Below are positions 54,801 to 64,000 of a DNA stretch of 64,000 nt, piece by piece. Position 1 is the stretch's first letter. Every line of letters starts with the position of its first letter. The position numbers and the translations under genes are program-made. The notes beneath the pieces were generated by a model. The model saw only the letters and a list, made by a program, of their open reading frames with translations. It was not told the DNA's origin and ran no database searches. The stretch is from Rhynchopus sp. YZ270_cl-10 (Eukaryota > Euglenozoa > Diplonemea > Diplonemida > Diplonemidae), in NCBI GenBank assembly GCA_964035575.1, contig OZ037931.1, positions 505,567 through 569,566 of the forward strand, read 5' to 3'.

Positions 54801-55739
54801 TAGTGTTTGTTTTATTTTTCATCACCTAGGGTTCAATGGTGGTCTGTGTGGGCCTGTCGCGGGACGACTGGTTTTTCTTTGAGGAGCTTGTCCTCGTATT
54901 GTGCGTGCGCGTTCTGTTTTCTTGCGTTGTGTACGTGGTATTTTCCTGCCAAGGGCGGGTTGTTCTGATGGCCACGAGCCCCGCTATACGCGGTTGAGGA
55001 CACGTTTTAGTACCACGCCTCCCTGCTTCACGAACGTCCGCTGCCCGGTAGTTTGGAGAGGCGACTCTCGCGGAAGATTGTCGTTTCGGTGGTGGGTCCG
55101 CCCGTGCTGGTTTTTGTAGTCCCTGCTTATCACTGACACCGTTTTCCTATTTTTTGCTCTCCCGTTTGATGGTACTGACTCTGCTTCGTGCACCATGCGC
55201 TTTTATTTTTGTTTGAAATGTGTTCCCCTGTATGGGGTGTGCTGACTATGCTTGGCACTCCTTGCGCTTACGGCCCCCCCTTATCCACTGTCTTCGAGAC
55301 GGCGAATGGATATCAACACGATTTCTTTCTGTGAGTGCTGGCTTGCTCGGTGCTGTGTTTACCGTTTTTCTTTCTTTTCCTACCGTTTCCCCCCTTTTTT
55401 CTTCCCCGTTTAACTCCGTACTATGCTACTATTCCGCTGCGCGGTCCCTTTGGGTCATGCTGCGGTCAACGAAAAAAGACATAGTAGTAGAGTAGTAAAG
55501 ACAGATCAGTTGGTATAATGTTATGTTTAGTTTTTGCACACACGAAGTGTGATTGGAAACTAAACATATTTAAAACCAACGATAGATCTGTCTTTACGCT
55601 TTTTCCTTTTGAATCCTCCCCCTCATCCATTATCATGTGCGTCATAGGCAAAGAGCCTAAATGGCTGCGGTCAACGAAAAAAGACATAGTAGTAGAGTAG
55701 TAAAGACAGATCAGTTGGTATAATGTTATGTTTAGTTTT
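51873..55739 (+). mobile_element. tyrosine-recombinase-type (Ngaro/PAT/VIPER-like) retroelement with split direct repeats
   Basis: The ends show the split direct repeat plan of this order. A 148-bp block A stands at 51873-52020 and again at 55534-55681. A 76-bp block B stands at 55459-55534 and again at 55664-55739. The order is therefore A1, coding part, B1, A2, B2. The A copies look identical, so the insertion is young. The coding part has a reverse transcriptase/RNase H frame. From 53970 to 54820 the 3' part is an internal tandem array (units near 90 bp with GCTTGGTGCCCCATGC). I recognise no recombinase gene, so it is probably a deletion derivative that depends on other copies. Confidence 0.85.
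52047..53951 (+). CDS. reverse transcriptase-RNase H of the retroelement, 634 codons
   Basis: The frame is open from just inside the left repeat. The N-terminal 90 residues are Arg/Pro-rich. The palm and fingers of a reverse transcriptase are visible (LPAFTVPKKVRGLRLVCDGR; WFYQFPLADGVDDFFGVNLA; LCMGWSWAPCIAHRSAMVLL). An RNase H domain of the DIRS/Ngaro type follows (TWSDASDREWAALIESEFF; ELYAAWLAVRLAAANHPNHE; VDNAAAVAAINKGHSKNYLA). Treated here as part of a mobile fossil; the frame looks whole in length. Confidence 0.8.
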   Translation: MARRSRTRARGGRGRGGARVAVVQCVAGAVGPSLTHPPLQCGLRPCVWVRRWRRARAPPLRPAFPTFGAPPKMYAPPPPPALPRRTEEDDGPDVVLLYGEATIVLDRRFVSAPAERAEGELAEISRARLDLDALTAMDSQGLLTGVLDVIRSPEAFTAALTEEGRKVLESSVPVKRGTSRHMLRHWGKLQKWGVMSRSGEQKVILPAFTVPKKVRGLRLVCDGRKLNRLMRDPPPMYLPSIHKVVKRFLDSAYVVQADGRSWFYQFPLADGVDDFFGVNLAGARGPFVRAKLNVLCMGWSWAPCIAHRSAMVLLPEDEGIPWVDNFFVVGNTLQEAERRYSSFLRRAERVGAELNDDEGEGVPRTNFCALGLEFDLASSPRRYRAAPDWIGKCVESPVLSAVLKDDCTARDFYKVLGGFVWFLYCTKRNLCYYRDSLSFLRRTASLLAIDPQKWDVQLFIPPSVISEFTGIVSVMRCNDWIVDQPERPTVVTWSDASDREWAALIESEFFEPVVQGVFPDPEKHHIYLKELYAAWLAVRLAAANHPNHEVSLQVDNAAAVAAINKGHSKNYLANELLCAIFDTAKTANMCVSATWVDTLSQRADEFTRGTVAPTMVSLPPVLKEYESVEAMFCQ

Positions 55740-57072
55740 CCCTCGACTCCCCCTTATCACCTCTCCTTGTGGTCTTCTAAAGATCGTCGAGAATGAAACG
55801 AACATTGATTTTCAACAATGTTCAAAATTCTCATGCCCCACCCACTCCCCCCCACCCGCCACCTTTTCCTCACGAAGAGATGTACCGGAGGGGGGGTGAA
55901 AAAACCGTTTCATCCATCCTCAGGTTCACCTTTTTTTTTATTTTTTTTGAAAATGTGCATCAACACAACGCTGGTCAAATACCATCTTATAGTATTTCAT
56001 TGCAAAGCTCCATAACACGTAGTGCCAGAAGTTACTATAGGTTTGGAAAGCATTACTATAAACGGTATTGCTGGAATTACCACCGGGGTGCTGGCCACCA
56101 GAGTTGTGTCCACCCAATCGATGTTTTATTTGATAGGTTTAGATATCAAATGCAATTGCAAAGCTACCCTGATCATGAGGCATTTTTTTTTTTTGAGTGT
56201 TTTCTGGAATAGTGAAAACTGTCCCCATGGAGACAGTACACTAAATGGAAGCGTACAACTAACAAACTCTCCCCCTGTTTTCGTTTCCCGTTTTTCCTGT
56301 GTGGGCGAAGATAGTTATTGACACCGTAGTATTTTGAGTGTTTTCTGGAATAGTGAAAACTGTCTTCGTGGAGACCAGTACACTAAAAACAACCTACAAC
56401 TAATCAAAACTAAGCATAAAAAAAAGTACACACCTTTCTAAGGGGGAGGCTGACGTTCATCTTACCGAGGCTTTTCATTTGAATATTTCTATAGTTTTTT
56501 TGTCCTCTTTTTGCCTTCCTTCTGTGGGCCAGTTTACTGCCCCCGGAATACCGGCACAATGTTGCAGAAAAAGAGGAATTTTTTTTTGCATTTTGTTTTT
56601 GTTAGTTTTTTTTTCCCCCCTCTTCATAACAGTAGTAGATAGTGTGTGGATGTGTATGTAAGGTATATTCATCTGACAACTTTTTTAAAAAAACGTTTTC
56701 AAGGTGACTGAAGCACGGCTTTAGGGTCATCTTTAAAAAATTCTTTTTTATTTTCAGTTTCAAACAAAATGTGTTTCTCTTAGCCTGTCTGAATGACAGC
56801 TACATTGAACGGAATATCAATAAAAAAGTCCCATTTTTTTTTTTAATTTGTGGGTGAATATACAGGCACAGTAGAGAAAGACTCGCGAAGTCTCTCCGAC
56901 TACTTTCAAAATAAGATTGTGTCCCCGGAAAAGGGTCAGACTAGACTTTCCTATCTCTTTTACCTTTTTTCCCCCCAAGCCAAGGTGGCTAAACACTTTA
57001 GGTTTAGACACCAATTTTTCTCTTTTGTTTGAATGTCATTTTTTAATCATTTTTTTTTTTTTTTAATATACA
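55740..57072. other. gene-free spacer with a tandem of a short repeat and hairpins
   Basis: GAGTGTTTTCTGGAATAGTG with GAGACAGTACACTAAA (about 56195-56250) is repeated at 56335-56390. Hairpin mini-repeats lie near 56430 and 56702. No supported gene. Confidence 0.45.
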
Positions 57073-57822
57073 CAGGGCGTTCGCTATCGCCATCGTTTTT
57101 TCCTGATCGTGGCGAAATGCCAAAACCCCCGAAATTTTCGTTTTTTTACTAGTGCTTAAAATAGGTCAAAAAAAATTTTCCCGCCGGAGAGAAGTTAGTT
57201 CGTGGGGTGAATCCCTGGTACTGAATGGTCAAAAAAAATTTGCGATTTGCGCGTGATCCCTTCCCCAGCACAAGTGATATTACAGCTGAACTTTCCTGAT
57301 ACTAAAACCAGCAAAACGATGGAGAATTTCATCAATCCCCCCTCACTGAGGGTCTCTTTGTGTTGTTTAATCAAGCAGATGTACAAGAGAGAGGCATCTG
57401 TCATATGAGACTTCATCCTTATTTTGATTATTTTCAACTCTCTGCCATTGAAGATAGAGTTGACACGAGCAGTGACACCTTCTATAACAGGGGGTACGGT
57501 ACACCTTCAGCAGACTGCAGGATTGAGGAGCGAGCGGGAGTGCTGGGAAAACTTCCTCTCACGGCAGGCGGGTTTGCGGATGATTTTGAGTACAGTGGAC
57601 ACCCCCTCTGCGACCCCCCCTCCGGGGGGGTCGACAGGGTGGTGGGGAGAAATCTCTCTCTCTTTTTTCCCCCCCCCCCCTTTTTTTTTTTATTTATTTA
57701 TTTATTTATACAGGGTTTCGCCCCGGTGGGGCGAAGCCCTGGGGCGAAATAAAATGTCATTTTTTCAGGAACAGATTTTTTTAACGAAAAAAAATATTTT
57801 TCGCCCCGGGGCGAACGCCCTG
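57073..57822. mobile_element. hAT-like non-autonomous transposon, 750 bp
   Basis: AATATACA stands at 57065-57072 and 57823-57830. The ends are CAGGGCGTTCGC and GCGAACGCCCTG. A nested inverted pair with TTTCGCCCCGG stands near the right end (57710-57750), suggesting a partial second copy. No transposase was seen. Confidence 0.88.
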
Positions 57823-58031
57823 AATATACAACGACTGCGTTTCCGCAACAGCGGCCCTCCGAAGCGCCCAGTGCTTTTCACCTTTTTCACCCCCCCTTTT
57901 TTTTTTGGTTCACATATCCATGTGTGGCCTTTGAGCGTTGCAATTTTTTTGGTCAAAAAAAAAATTTTTTTTTTGATTTTTTTCAACAAGAAGATGGTGT
58001 GATATCCCTTGATGCCCACCTTCTTTTTCTC

Positions 58032-58425
58032 TTGTACTCAGGTAGCGATACTTCCCGTGAAGGCATATCGCGTGCTAATACAGAAAATATCAGTCAAGGC
58101 TGTCCTTCCAGACTCATGCCATAGCGTCCGCCGCGTGGGGTGTGGACTTAAGAGTGGAGTTTCATTGTGCTAGCCCAGGGAGGGGTTCCCGGCTACCGGC
58201 GAGGTCTCTTCCAATCCGTACCCCAGTTTCCTAGGGGGGGTACCTCATGGCTTCACTGGCAAGGGCTCCAGCAGGGCCCTCCACAGCAGTGTATGTGTGT
58301 GCCTGCATTCAGCACCCAGGGTAGCATTCCCAACACCTTTTACCCTCAGGTAGACCTTCGTTGAGTTTTGAGGAGTGTCACAAAAGGGCCCCCCAGATGC
58401 AATTTAACATCCAGCCCAGGACGGT
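58032..58425 (+). ncRNA. candidate structured RNA or SINE-like repeat, copy 1
   Basis: This block of about 394 bp is GC-richer than its surroundings, begins after a pyrimidine tract with TTGTACTCAG, and matches 60595-60983. Candidate stems include TAGCGATA with TATCGC, AGCCCAGGG with CCCGGCT, CCTAG with CTAGG and GTCCTGGGC-type pairing at the 3' end. No long frame is shared by the copies. It could be a functional RNA, a SINE or an old gene fragment. The strand is assumed from the pyrimidine tract. Confidence 0.45.
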
Positions 58426-60594
58426 GGTGGTTTTTGTTTGTTTGTTTGTTTGTTTTGCAAAAGGTTTTCTTCGTTTTTGTGGTTTCTTTTTCGCCAAATG
58501 CTGTGTTTTTTTTTTTTTTTTTTTTCTCTTTTTTTTTCACCTTTTTTCACTTGGGAAATTTCCTTTTATTGCATATTGCCATTCGTTTCTGGGAAAGTGT
58601 GTTTCTGGCATTTTTTTTTAAAGGTGGCTAAGCACAGGAGCTTATCATGTTACCCATCCTTTTCTTTAAGGCGACTAAGCACAAGATGACTCGGTTCATC
58701 TTTCAAAACTTTTCTTTCCTTATTTTTTTCATTCGTCCTTTTTTTTTTCAGATGAATATTCGATAGAGCCTTGCGATTTTGAGCCTTTTGTTTGAAACGA
58801 CCTGGTAATCGTTACAACACAGTTTTCTGTGGACACAGAGCTAGCTCAGCACCCCCCCGCACTCTTTTTTTTTTTTTTGAAATGTGTTTTGAGGTACACT
58901 GTTCACGAGAGGGCTTTGTATTTCAAGTCAACTTTTTTTTCTCTCCAAGATGTGTAGTTGCACGAGAGAACGAGGACACATTCATCTTTTCAAATTTTCT
59001 TCTTTATTTTTTTTCCTCGAACGGATGTGTTCCACAAAAAGGCTGTTATCTTCGAAATGTTGCGCATTCTTTTTTGACGCTCTTTTTTTCCGTTCCTTCC
59101 TAAGATGTGACACATGTGTGGAGTATAGCTATTCATCTTTCAAGTTTTCTTCCTCCAAAAATTTATAAGTAACCAAGCATGGTTGGTGTGATTCAGGGGG
59201 TACGGACAATCCACGGAAGAACCACGGGGGAACCACGGAGAATCCGTCTGGGTGATCACACCAATGGTGCTGTTATATGATGGGGTTTCACAAAACTTTT
59301 CACACTTTGCTTGACTTATGTGTGTGAGAAGAAAGAAAAAAGTTGTGAAACGTTGTGAAAAAAGTTGTGAAACCCCATCCCTCGAAAAACGTTTTTTGGT
59401 AACATCGTGCCTGAAAAAAATACCAGAATTTAATTTCTATTTTATCAAAATCAGTCCCCCGAAAAGCACCAACAAGGACATTGGATGGACAGTGGATGAG
59501 AAAGAGGATAAGTCGTAATCTCATACAAAGTAACGCACCCCCTTCCTCTCCAACCCCACGTCTACAGTACCATTATGCAACTTAAACAGAGCGCAAAGCG
59601 CTTTGAAAACAAACAAAACAAAACAATAGTGGAGTTCATCCTCGGGGTGTCTACAGTATTACAACCAAGTTTTCAAAGAAAAAAAAAACATTTTCAAACT
59701 CCCCCGAAAAGCATTACAAGCAGATTCATAGGTTCATCTTTACACCGAACCTTTTTCTTCAAATACAATCGTACTTTCCATTCTTGCTCGAAACTTATGC
59801 TCAGACAACAACAACAACTAAAAAAAAAATTTGTCTGCAAGTCTCCTACCATTTTGAGAACAGAACCTACCTTGTGACTGGGTGACTGTTGGTACAATAA
59901 AGCGCTTTTGATCCCAAAAAAAAAACGAGGACGATCGAAAACAGGGCTTTCTTTCTTTGGTGTGCTCTCCCCCCCCGCAGCCACCAATTCTTTCTTTATT
60001 GTTATTGTATTCGCACTTTCAACTTTCTCTCTTTTTTCGTATAAGGTGTGTTTTACGCACACTACTTTTAAGAACGGAAGGTGTCAACATCATTCACTCA
60101 CCACCCCCCCTAACCGTCGCTTTGGTTAAGGATCTAAAAAAGCTAAACAAACGCAAATACAAAATAGCAAACAGCAAAAATAGCAAACATTTTCAAACCC
60201 CCCTAACCGTGCTCCGCAACACCACCACCCAACAGGTGAGAGATAGTGTGTGTGGAAGCGTCAACGCATCAAACAACTACAGAAAAAGGGGGAGGTGAGT
60301 GAGGGAATGATTGACACTTTTCTGATGTTGATATTGAACGAGAGGTTCAAGTTTAGATTCATCTTCACCAATTTGTTAGTTTTTTTTTAATGCGGAGTGT
60401 CAGTGCCTGCGTCCCAGAGGCGTTTGTTTGGCACTATCAACTTCACTTTTATATGCAACGTTTCGATTTTGATGTGTCCACGAGGCACATTCATCTTTCA
60501 AGTTTTTTTTTTAATCTTTTGAAAACACACTACACATTGCTCCTCGGAGCGATACTGTGTGTATAGCACATCTTTATAGTCATTTTTTTTTTTT
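58426..60594. other. gene-free region with clustered mini-repeats
   Basis: Hairpins lie near 58622, 58675, 58947, 59103, 60335 and 60473. A GGTACACTGTTCACGAGAGG repeat lies at 58890, a GGAGTTCATCCTCGG repeat at 59628 and a GTGCCTGCGTCC repeat at 60395. No supported gene. Confidence 0.55.
58890..58940. repeat. GGTACACTGTTCACGAGAGG repeat
   Basis: The core GGTACACTGTTCACGAGAGG is followed by GCTTTGTATTTCAAGTCAAC and a T-run. Other copies lie at 7327 and at 46188, which is split by the hAT element. Variants lie in the coiled-coil gene leaders near 23302 and 26716. Confidence 0.85.
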
Positions 60595-60983
60595 TTGTAC
60601 TCAGGTAGCTACGTAGCCTTCAGGGAGGCAATCGTGTGCTAATACAGAAAGTATCAGTCAAGGCTGTCCTTACAGACGCATGCCAAAGCGGCCGCCACAT
60701 GGGTGTGGACTTTAGATTGAAGTTTCATCATTGTACTAGCCCAGGGAGGGTTCCCGGCTACCGGCGAGGTCTCTTCCAATCCGTTCCCTAGTTTCCTAGG
60801 GGGGCCTCCTTGGCTTCACTGGCTAGGGCTCTGCAGGTCCCTCCACACATGTTGTGTGCCTGCCTTCAGCACCCAGGGTAGCATACCCAGCACCTTTTAC
60901 CCTCAGGTCAGACCTTCATAGAGTTTCAGGAGGAGTGCCACAAAAGGGCCCCCGGATGCAATTTAACGTCCAGCCCAGGACGT
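60595..60983 (+). ncRNA. candidate structured RNA or SINE-like repeat, copy 2
   Basis: It matches copy 1 over its whole length, with substitutions and 1-5 bp gaps. The first stem region differs (TAGCTACG and TCGTGTGCTA, with an inner GCCTTC/GGAGGC pair), while the conserved core (CTAATACAGAAA, TATCAGTCAAGGCTGTCCTT, TTCCCGGCTACCGGCGAGG) is retained. That is how RNA structure constrains sequence, but two copies cannot prove it. Confidence 0.45.
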
Positions 60984-63084
60984 GGAAGGACGTGGAAGGA
61001 CGTGGCATTTTTCTGTGACAAATGTCTATCGACATAGCTTTTTTTTTTACCGAAACTGCTGGGATTTTTGTTTTTTGTTTTAGTTTTTTTTTTTTTTGGT
61101 GCGTATTTTAGATAGTGTTTTTCATCGGTGACGTAAGTCCGTGAGGGCTCCAGATGTCATTTTACAAACTTTTTTTTCCTTCCGGAGGGGGGGTTCGATA
61201 ATCCCCCCGCGGAGTGTCAGTGCCTGCCGTCCCAGAGACGTTTTGCACTGTCAAAGTTTTTATTTTCTTTTTCAGTATCCCCCCCTTTTCCCCTCCCTTT
61301 TCTCATAAAAACCCCTTCAAAATATCCCTCTTTTTTTATCTTACTTATCTGCCCATGTCCGGCAGGGTTTTCGCTTCGTTTTTAACAACACTCTGAGGGG
61401 GTTCTGTGAACCCACGGAGCAGTACCTCGTATACCACTATACGTATTGCAACCAACTTCATTATTTTAAGTTGCCGTGAGCCAAGAGGCTTAAGGTCCAT
61501 CTCATAAACCATTTTTTTTTTTTTTTTTTGTTAAATTTGTTTCTGGTCCCGTTGTTGTGATCTGCCAAGTATCTTCAGCTTGGTTTGGTCATATGGACCC
61601 CCGCGTGCATTAAGGTGACATATAAAGGTTGAGGTTCATCTTACAAAATCCCCCCTTTTTTTACATCTCTTCTCGCTGTTTTTGGGTATTTCAAATGTGC
61701 CTGCATTACTAATTATGAACCTTTTGCTTTATTTTTTGAAAACTTGGTTGTATTGGTGTACCCGAGTTTTTATTTTGCATGAGCACGACCGAGTTGTGTT
61801 TTATCACAGTTTTTTTATTCCTACGAAGCTTGCTTTAAAGGAGAAATAGTATTACCGGGTACGGTCGCCAAATCATCCCTCAAACAGGAGGATTTGTGCA
61901 ATCAACGAAAACAACTTTACTTAACGACTCTCTTCATCAACGTGATTACTGAAGCATGGGAGGCTTAGGGTTCATCTTACAAACTTTTTATTTTTATTTT
62001 ATTTTTTTGTTCCACGATAGGAAGCAGAGAGGTGCACAGTGAGTGAGGGAGAGAGAGAGAGGGGGGGAGACACGTTTCATCTTCAGACTCTCTTTATCCC
62101 AAGAATTGTATTGCGGTGACTAAGCACCAAGAAAAACAAAACAAAAAGGATCCAAAAATACAACAAAAAAGATTGATGAATAACCAATGTTCAAAACATT
62201 AAGTAATCTAATCAGACTAAGCACCAAGAGGCTTAGGATCACCTATACATTTTTCTTTATCTCAAGCACCTTGGATCACGCGAGGCTTGCGCCCATCTTA
62301 CTTTCTATATTTTTGGTAAACAGCCACGAAAGGGTTTTCATAAACATCTTTTCCTTTTTTTTTTAAAACCCCCCACCCAACTTTATTTCCACCCCCAAAA
62401 CCCCCCTATACAATCATACTTTGTGTTCTATCGATAACGATTTCTTTTTATGTGACAGAGAGTGAAAAAAAAAAATACCCTCCCACAGGGCCCCCCGCAT
62501 CTTTCACCCCTTATTTTTAGTCTTTTTTTGCATTCGTTGCTCGCTTGGTTTTTTTTTTGGGGTGGATGTACTAATTATTTTTTGTATGCTGTTTTTTTTC
62601 CCCCTTCTCCCACAAGGAGCAAGGTTTGTGGCCATTGTTATTTTTTTTTGGTCCACCATTCTACAATACTCAACCTATAATGCCAAACCCATCCCATCCA
62701 CACGGTGGAATCCGCCCAAAATGGGTGGACCCCTTTTTGGGCAGACTCCACCGTGTATAGACAAAAAAAAAGAGCCCCTCCCCCCTTCATCTCCGAAGTC
62801 GCGATGCAAAACAACAAAAAAACAGCAGTGTTCGTACAGGGCGTATTAATAGTCAGGGAGGGGCTACTCGCAGTGTTACTAACTACTCCTCCAAAATGAT
62901 GAATGTTGTGTTACGACTAGTTAGTGTGTGATGTTACTACTGTCCACTAGACAGTCCAGTAGGAATAGTAGCGTCAGTAGAGTTAGAAAAACGTGTCGTT
63001 TGCGTTGTTCTTCTACGTTCTTCTACTAGTGGTCCCCCCCTGACACTACTAGGTGGCTCTAGAACACCATTTACTATACATAGC

Positions 63085-63210
63085 GCTCTAATTAGACTCC
63101 AACTAGATAATTAGAGTCGGCAGTTAGAGTATAATTAGAGTCTTTAAAACTCTAACTGAACTCTAATACTCTAACTGGACTCTAATTAGACTCTAATTAG
63201 AGTCTTATAA
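63085..63210. repeat. iterated palindromic word CTCTAATTAGAG
   Basis: Variants of CTCTAATTAGAG and ACTCTAACT repeat in both orientations across about 125 bp. A neighbouring stretch (62915-63060) uses ACTAG/AGTAG words in the same manner. Confidence 0.85.
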
Positions 63211-63344
63211 TAGGGTCAATAAGAGGGGCACATCAACCAATGCTATAGCCATAAACCCAGGGAGCATAGCCAGTGCAAGAAATTCGATTTTGTAATCCAG
63301 AACGTCTGTTTTCTGCTTGCAGAGGACTAGATACACTGTGGCTA

Positions 63345-63520
63345 GGGGTATGGGGATAGGTTCGCTGGGATAGCATATTTGGGGATAGCATATGCCATCC
63401 CCCAGGGGATAGCATAACCTATCCCCGGGGATAGGTTATGCTATCCCCGGGGATAGGTTATGCTATCCCCCTGGGATAGGTTATTTCAGGATAACCTATC
63501 CCCCTGGGATAGCATTTGAC
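63345..63520. repeat. iterated palindromic word GGGATAGGTTATGCTATCCC
   Basis: About ten GGGATAG or CTATCCC words alternate in orientation, forming overlapping hairpins joined by GGATAGGTTATGCTATCC. The array ends abruptly in unique sequence on both sides. Confidence 0.88.
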
Positions 63521-64000
63521 TGTACTTTACTAAGGATCTGCGTGCTGGGGACACAAAAATTTAGTATCCCCACCCAGGTGCCCATTTGTCACCTTCCCAC
63601 CCCTTAAAAAAATACAAAATAATGGGGGGATTCGGGTGCCCAAATAATCCTATGCACAAAAAATGAAGCGGGGAAAGGGATAAATAATTTTATTTCCCCC
63701 ACCCAACAACAATGATAAAGCGTAACGACAACAAATAAAAGCAAATAGGAATTTGTGGTTTTTGTGAGGCACTCAACGAAGTGTGCCGGCTCTGTGGAGA
63801 CACGGAGCCACCAGCACTCCCCAGTCTTTTTTCCGGAAGTACCTGGAAAACTCGCGGTTGCGACCAGGCAAACGAAAAAATTCAATTACACACCAAATGT
63901 GTGCGGGAGAAAATAGAAATGCAAAAAATTCCAGCTTCATCTGTGGGTGCGACGTTCTGCGGGCCTCCAGACATTAGGTGTTATAATTATTCTTGTTGCC

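Larger units (their letters stand above)
60984..64000. other. gene-free region with hairpins and iterated-word palindromes
   Basis: Hairpins lie near 61130, 61470, 61610, 61948, 62110, 62215 and 62272. A hairpin pairs ACACGGTGGA with TCCACCGTGT (62698-62758). At the right edge a minus-strand ATG at 63974 opens MSGGPQNVAPTDEAG, but no supported exon follows. No confident gene. Confidence 0.45.

Noticed and set aside
63604-63974. Minus-strand gene start at the right edge (MSGGPQNVAPTDEAG)
   Set aside because: The first segment looks gene-like, but no downstream exon with good composition and phase could be found before the window ends.

Overview
The window reads as nuclear DNA of a unicellular eukaryote. 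Genes are sparse and GC-rich, and they sit in AT-rich spacer full of homopolymer tracts. At least three genes need short cis-introns with a GTATG-type donor and a pyrimidine-AG acceptor: eIF3j, V-ATPase subunit c and an ankyrin/DHHC-like protein. A coiled-coil protein resembling paraflagellar rod proteins, together with an Ngaro/VIPER-like retroelement, points towards Euglenozoa, perhaps a diplonemid. That placement is inference; no rRNA, tRNA or spliced-leader gene was recognised.

Layout. 1-2951: minisatellite, spacer and a piggyBac-like (TTAA) element. 2952-7179: a degenerate EF-hand-like protein, a Pro-rich nuclear-looking protein and eIF3j. 7910-9430: an inverted-repeat element with GTGATT words. 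10115-12818: a poly-Q CCCH zinc-finger protein and one or two small unknown genes on opposite strands. 12.8-18.3 kb: gene-free. 18.3-23.3 kb: four inverted-repeat elements with G/C-run ends, end to end. 23.3-29.5 kb: a segmental duplication whose unit carries a 127-aa coiled-coil gene and a 436-aa secreted Cys-rich gene, with the non-coding remnant of a third unit between the copies. 29658-30536: V-ATPase subunit c. 30.5-36.4 kb: nested repeats. 36402-37868: rod-like coiled coil. 40417-42807: ankyrin protein with a DHHC fold whose catalytic motif is lost. 45107-46093: Pho80-type cyclin. 46225-47573: hAT-like element. 51873-55739: tyrosine-recombinase-type retroelement with split direct repeats. 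55.7-64 kb: no protein gene; another hAT-like element, a pair of about 390-bp structured repeats and iterated-word palindromes.

The recognisable genes are housekeeping (translation initiation, vacuolar proton pump), signalling (cyclin, EF-hand-like), flagellar/cytoskeletal (rod-like) and surface or secreted (Cys-rich). They show no operon-like relation. The most unusual content is non-coding: several families of very short hairpin repeats followed by T or A tracts, found in spacer and inside introns, and many inverted-repeat elements built from iterated short words, a different word in each element.
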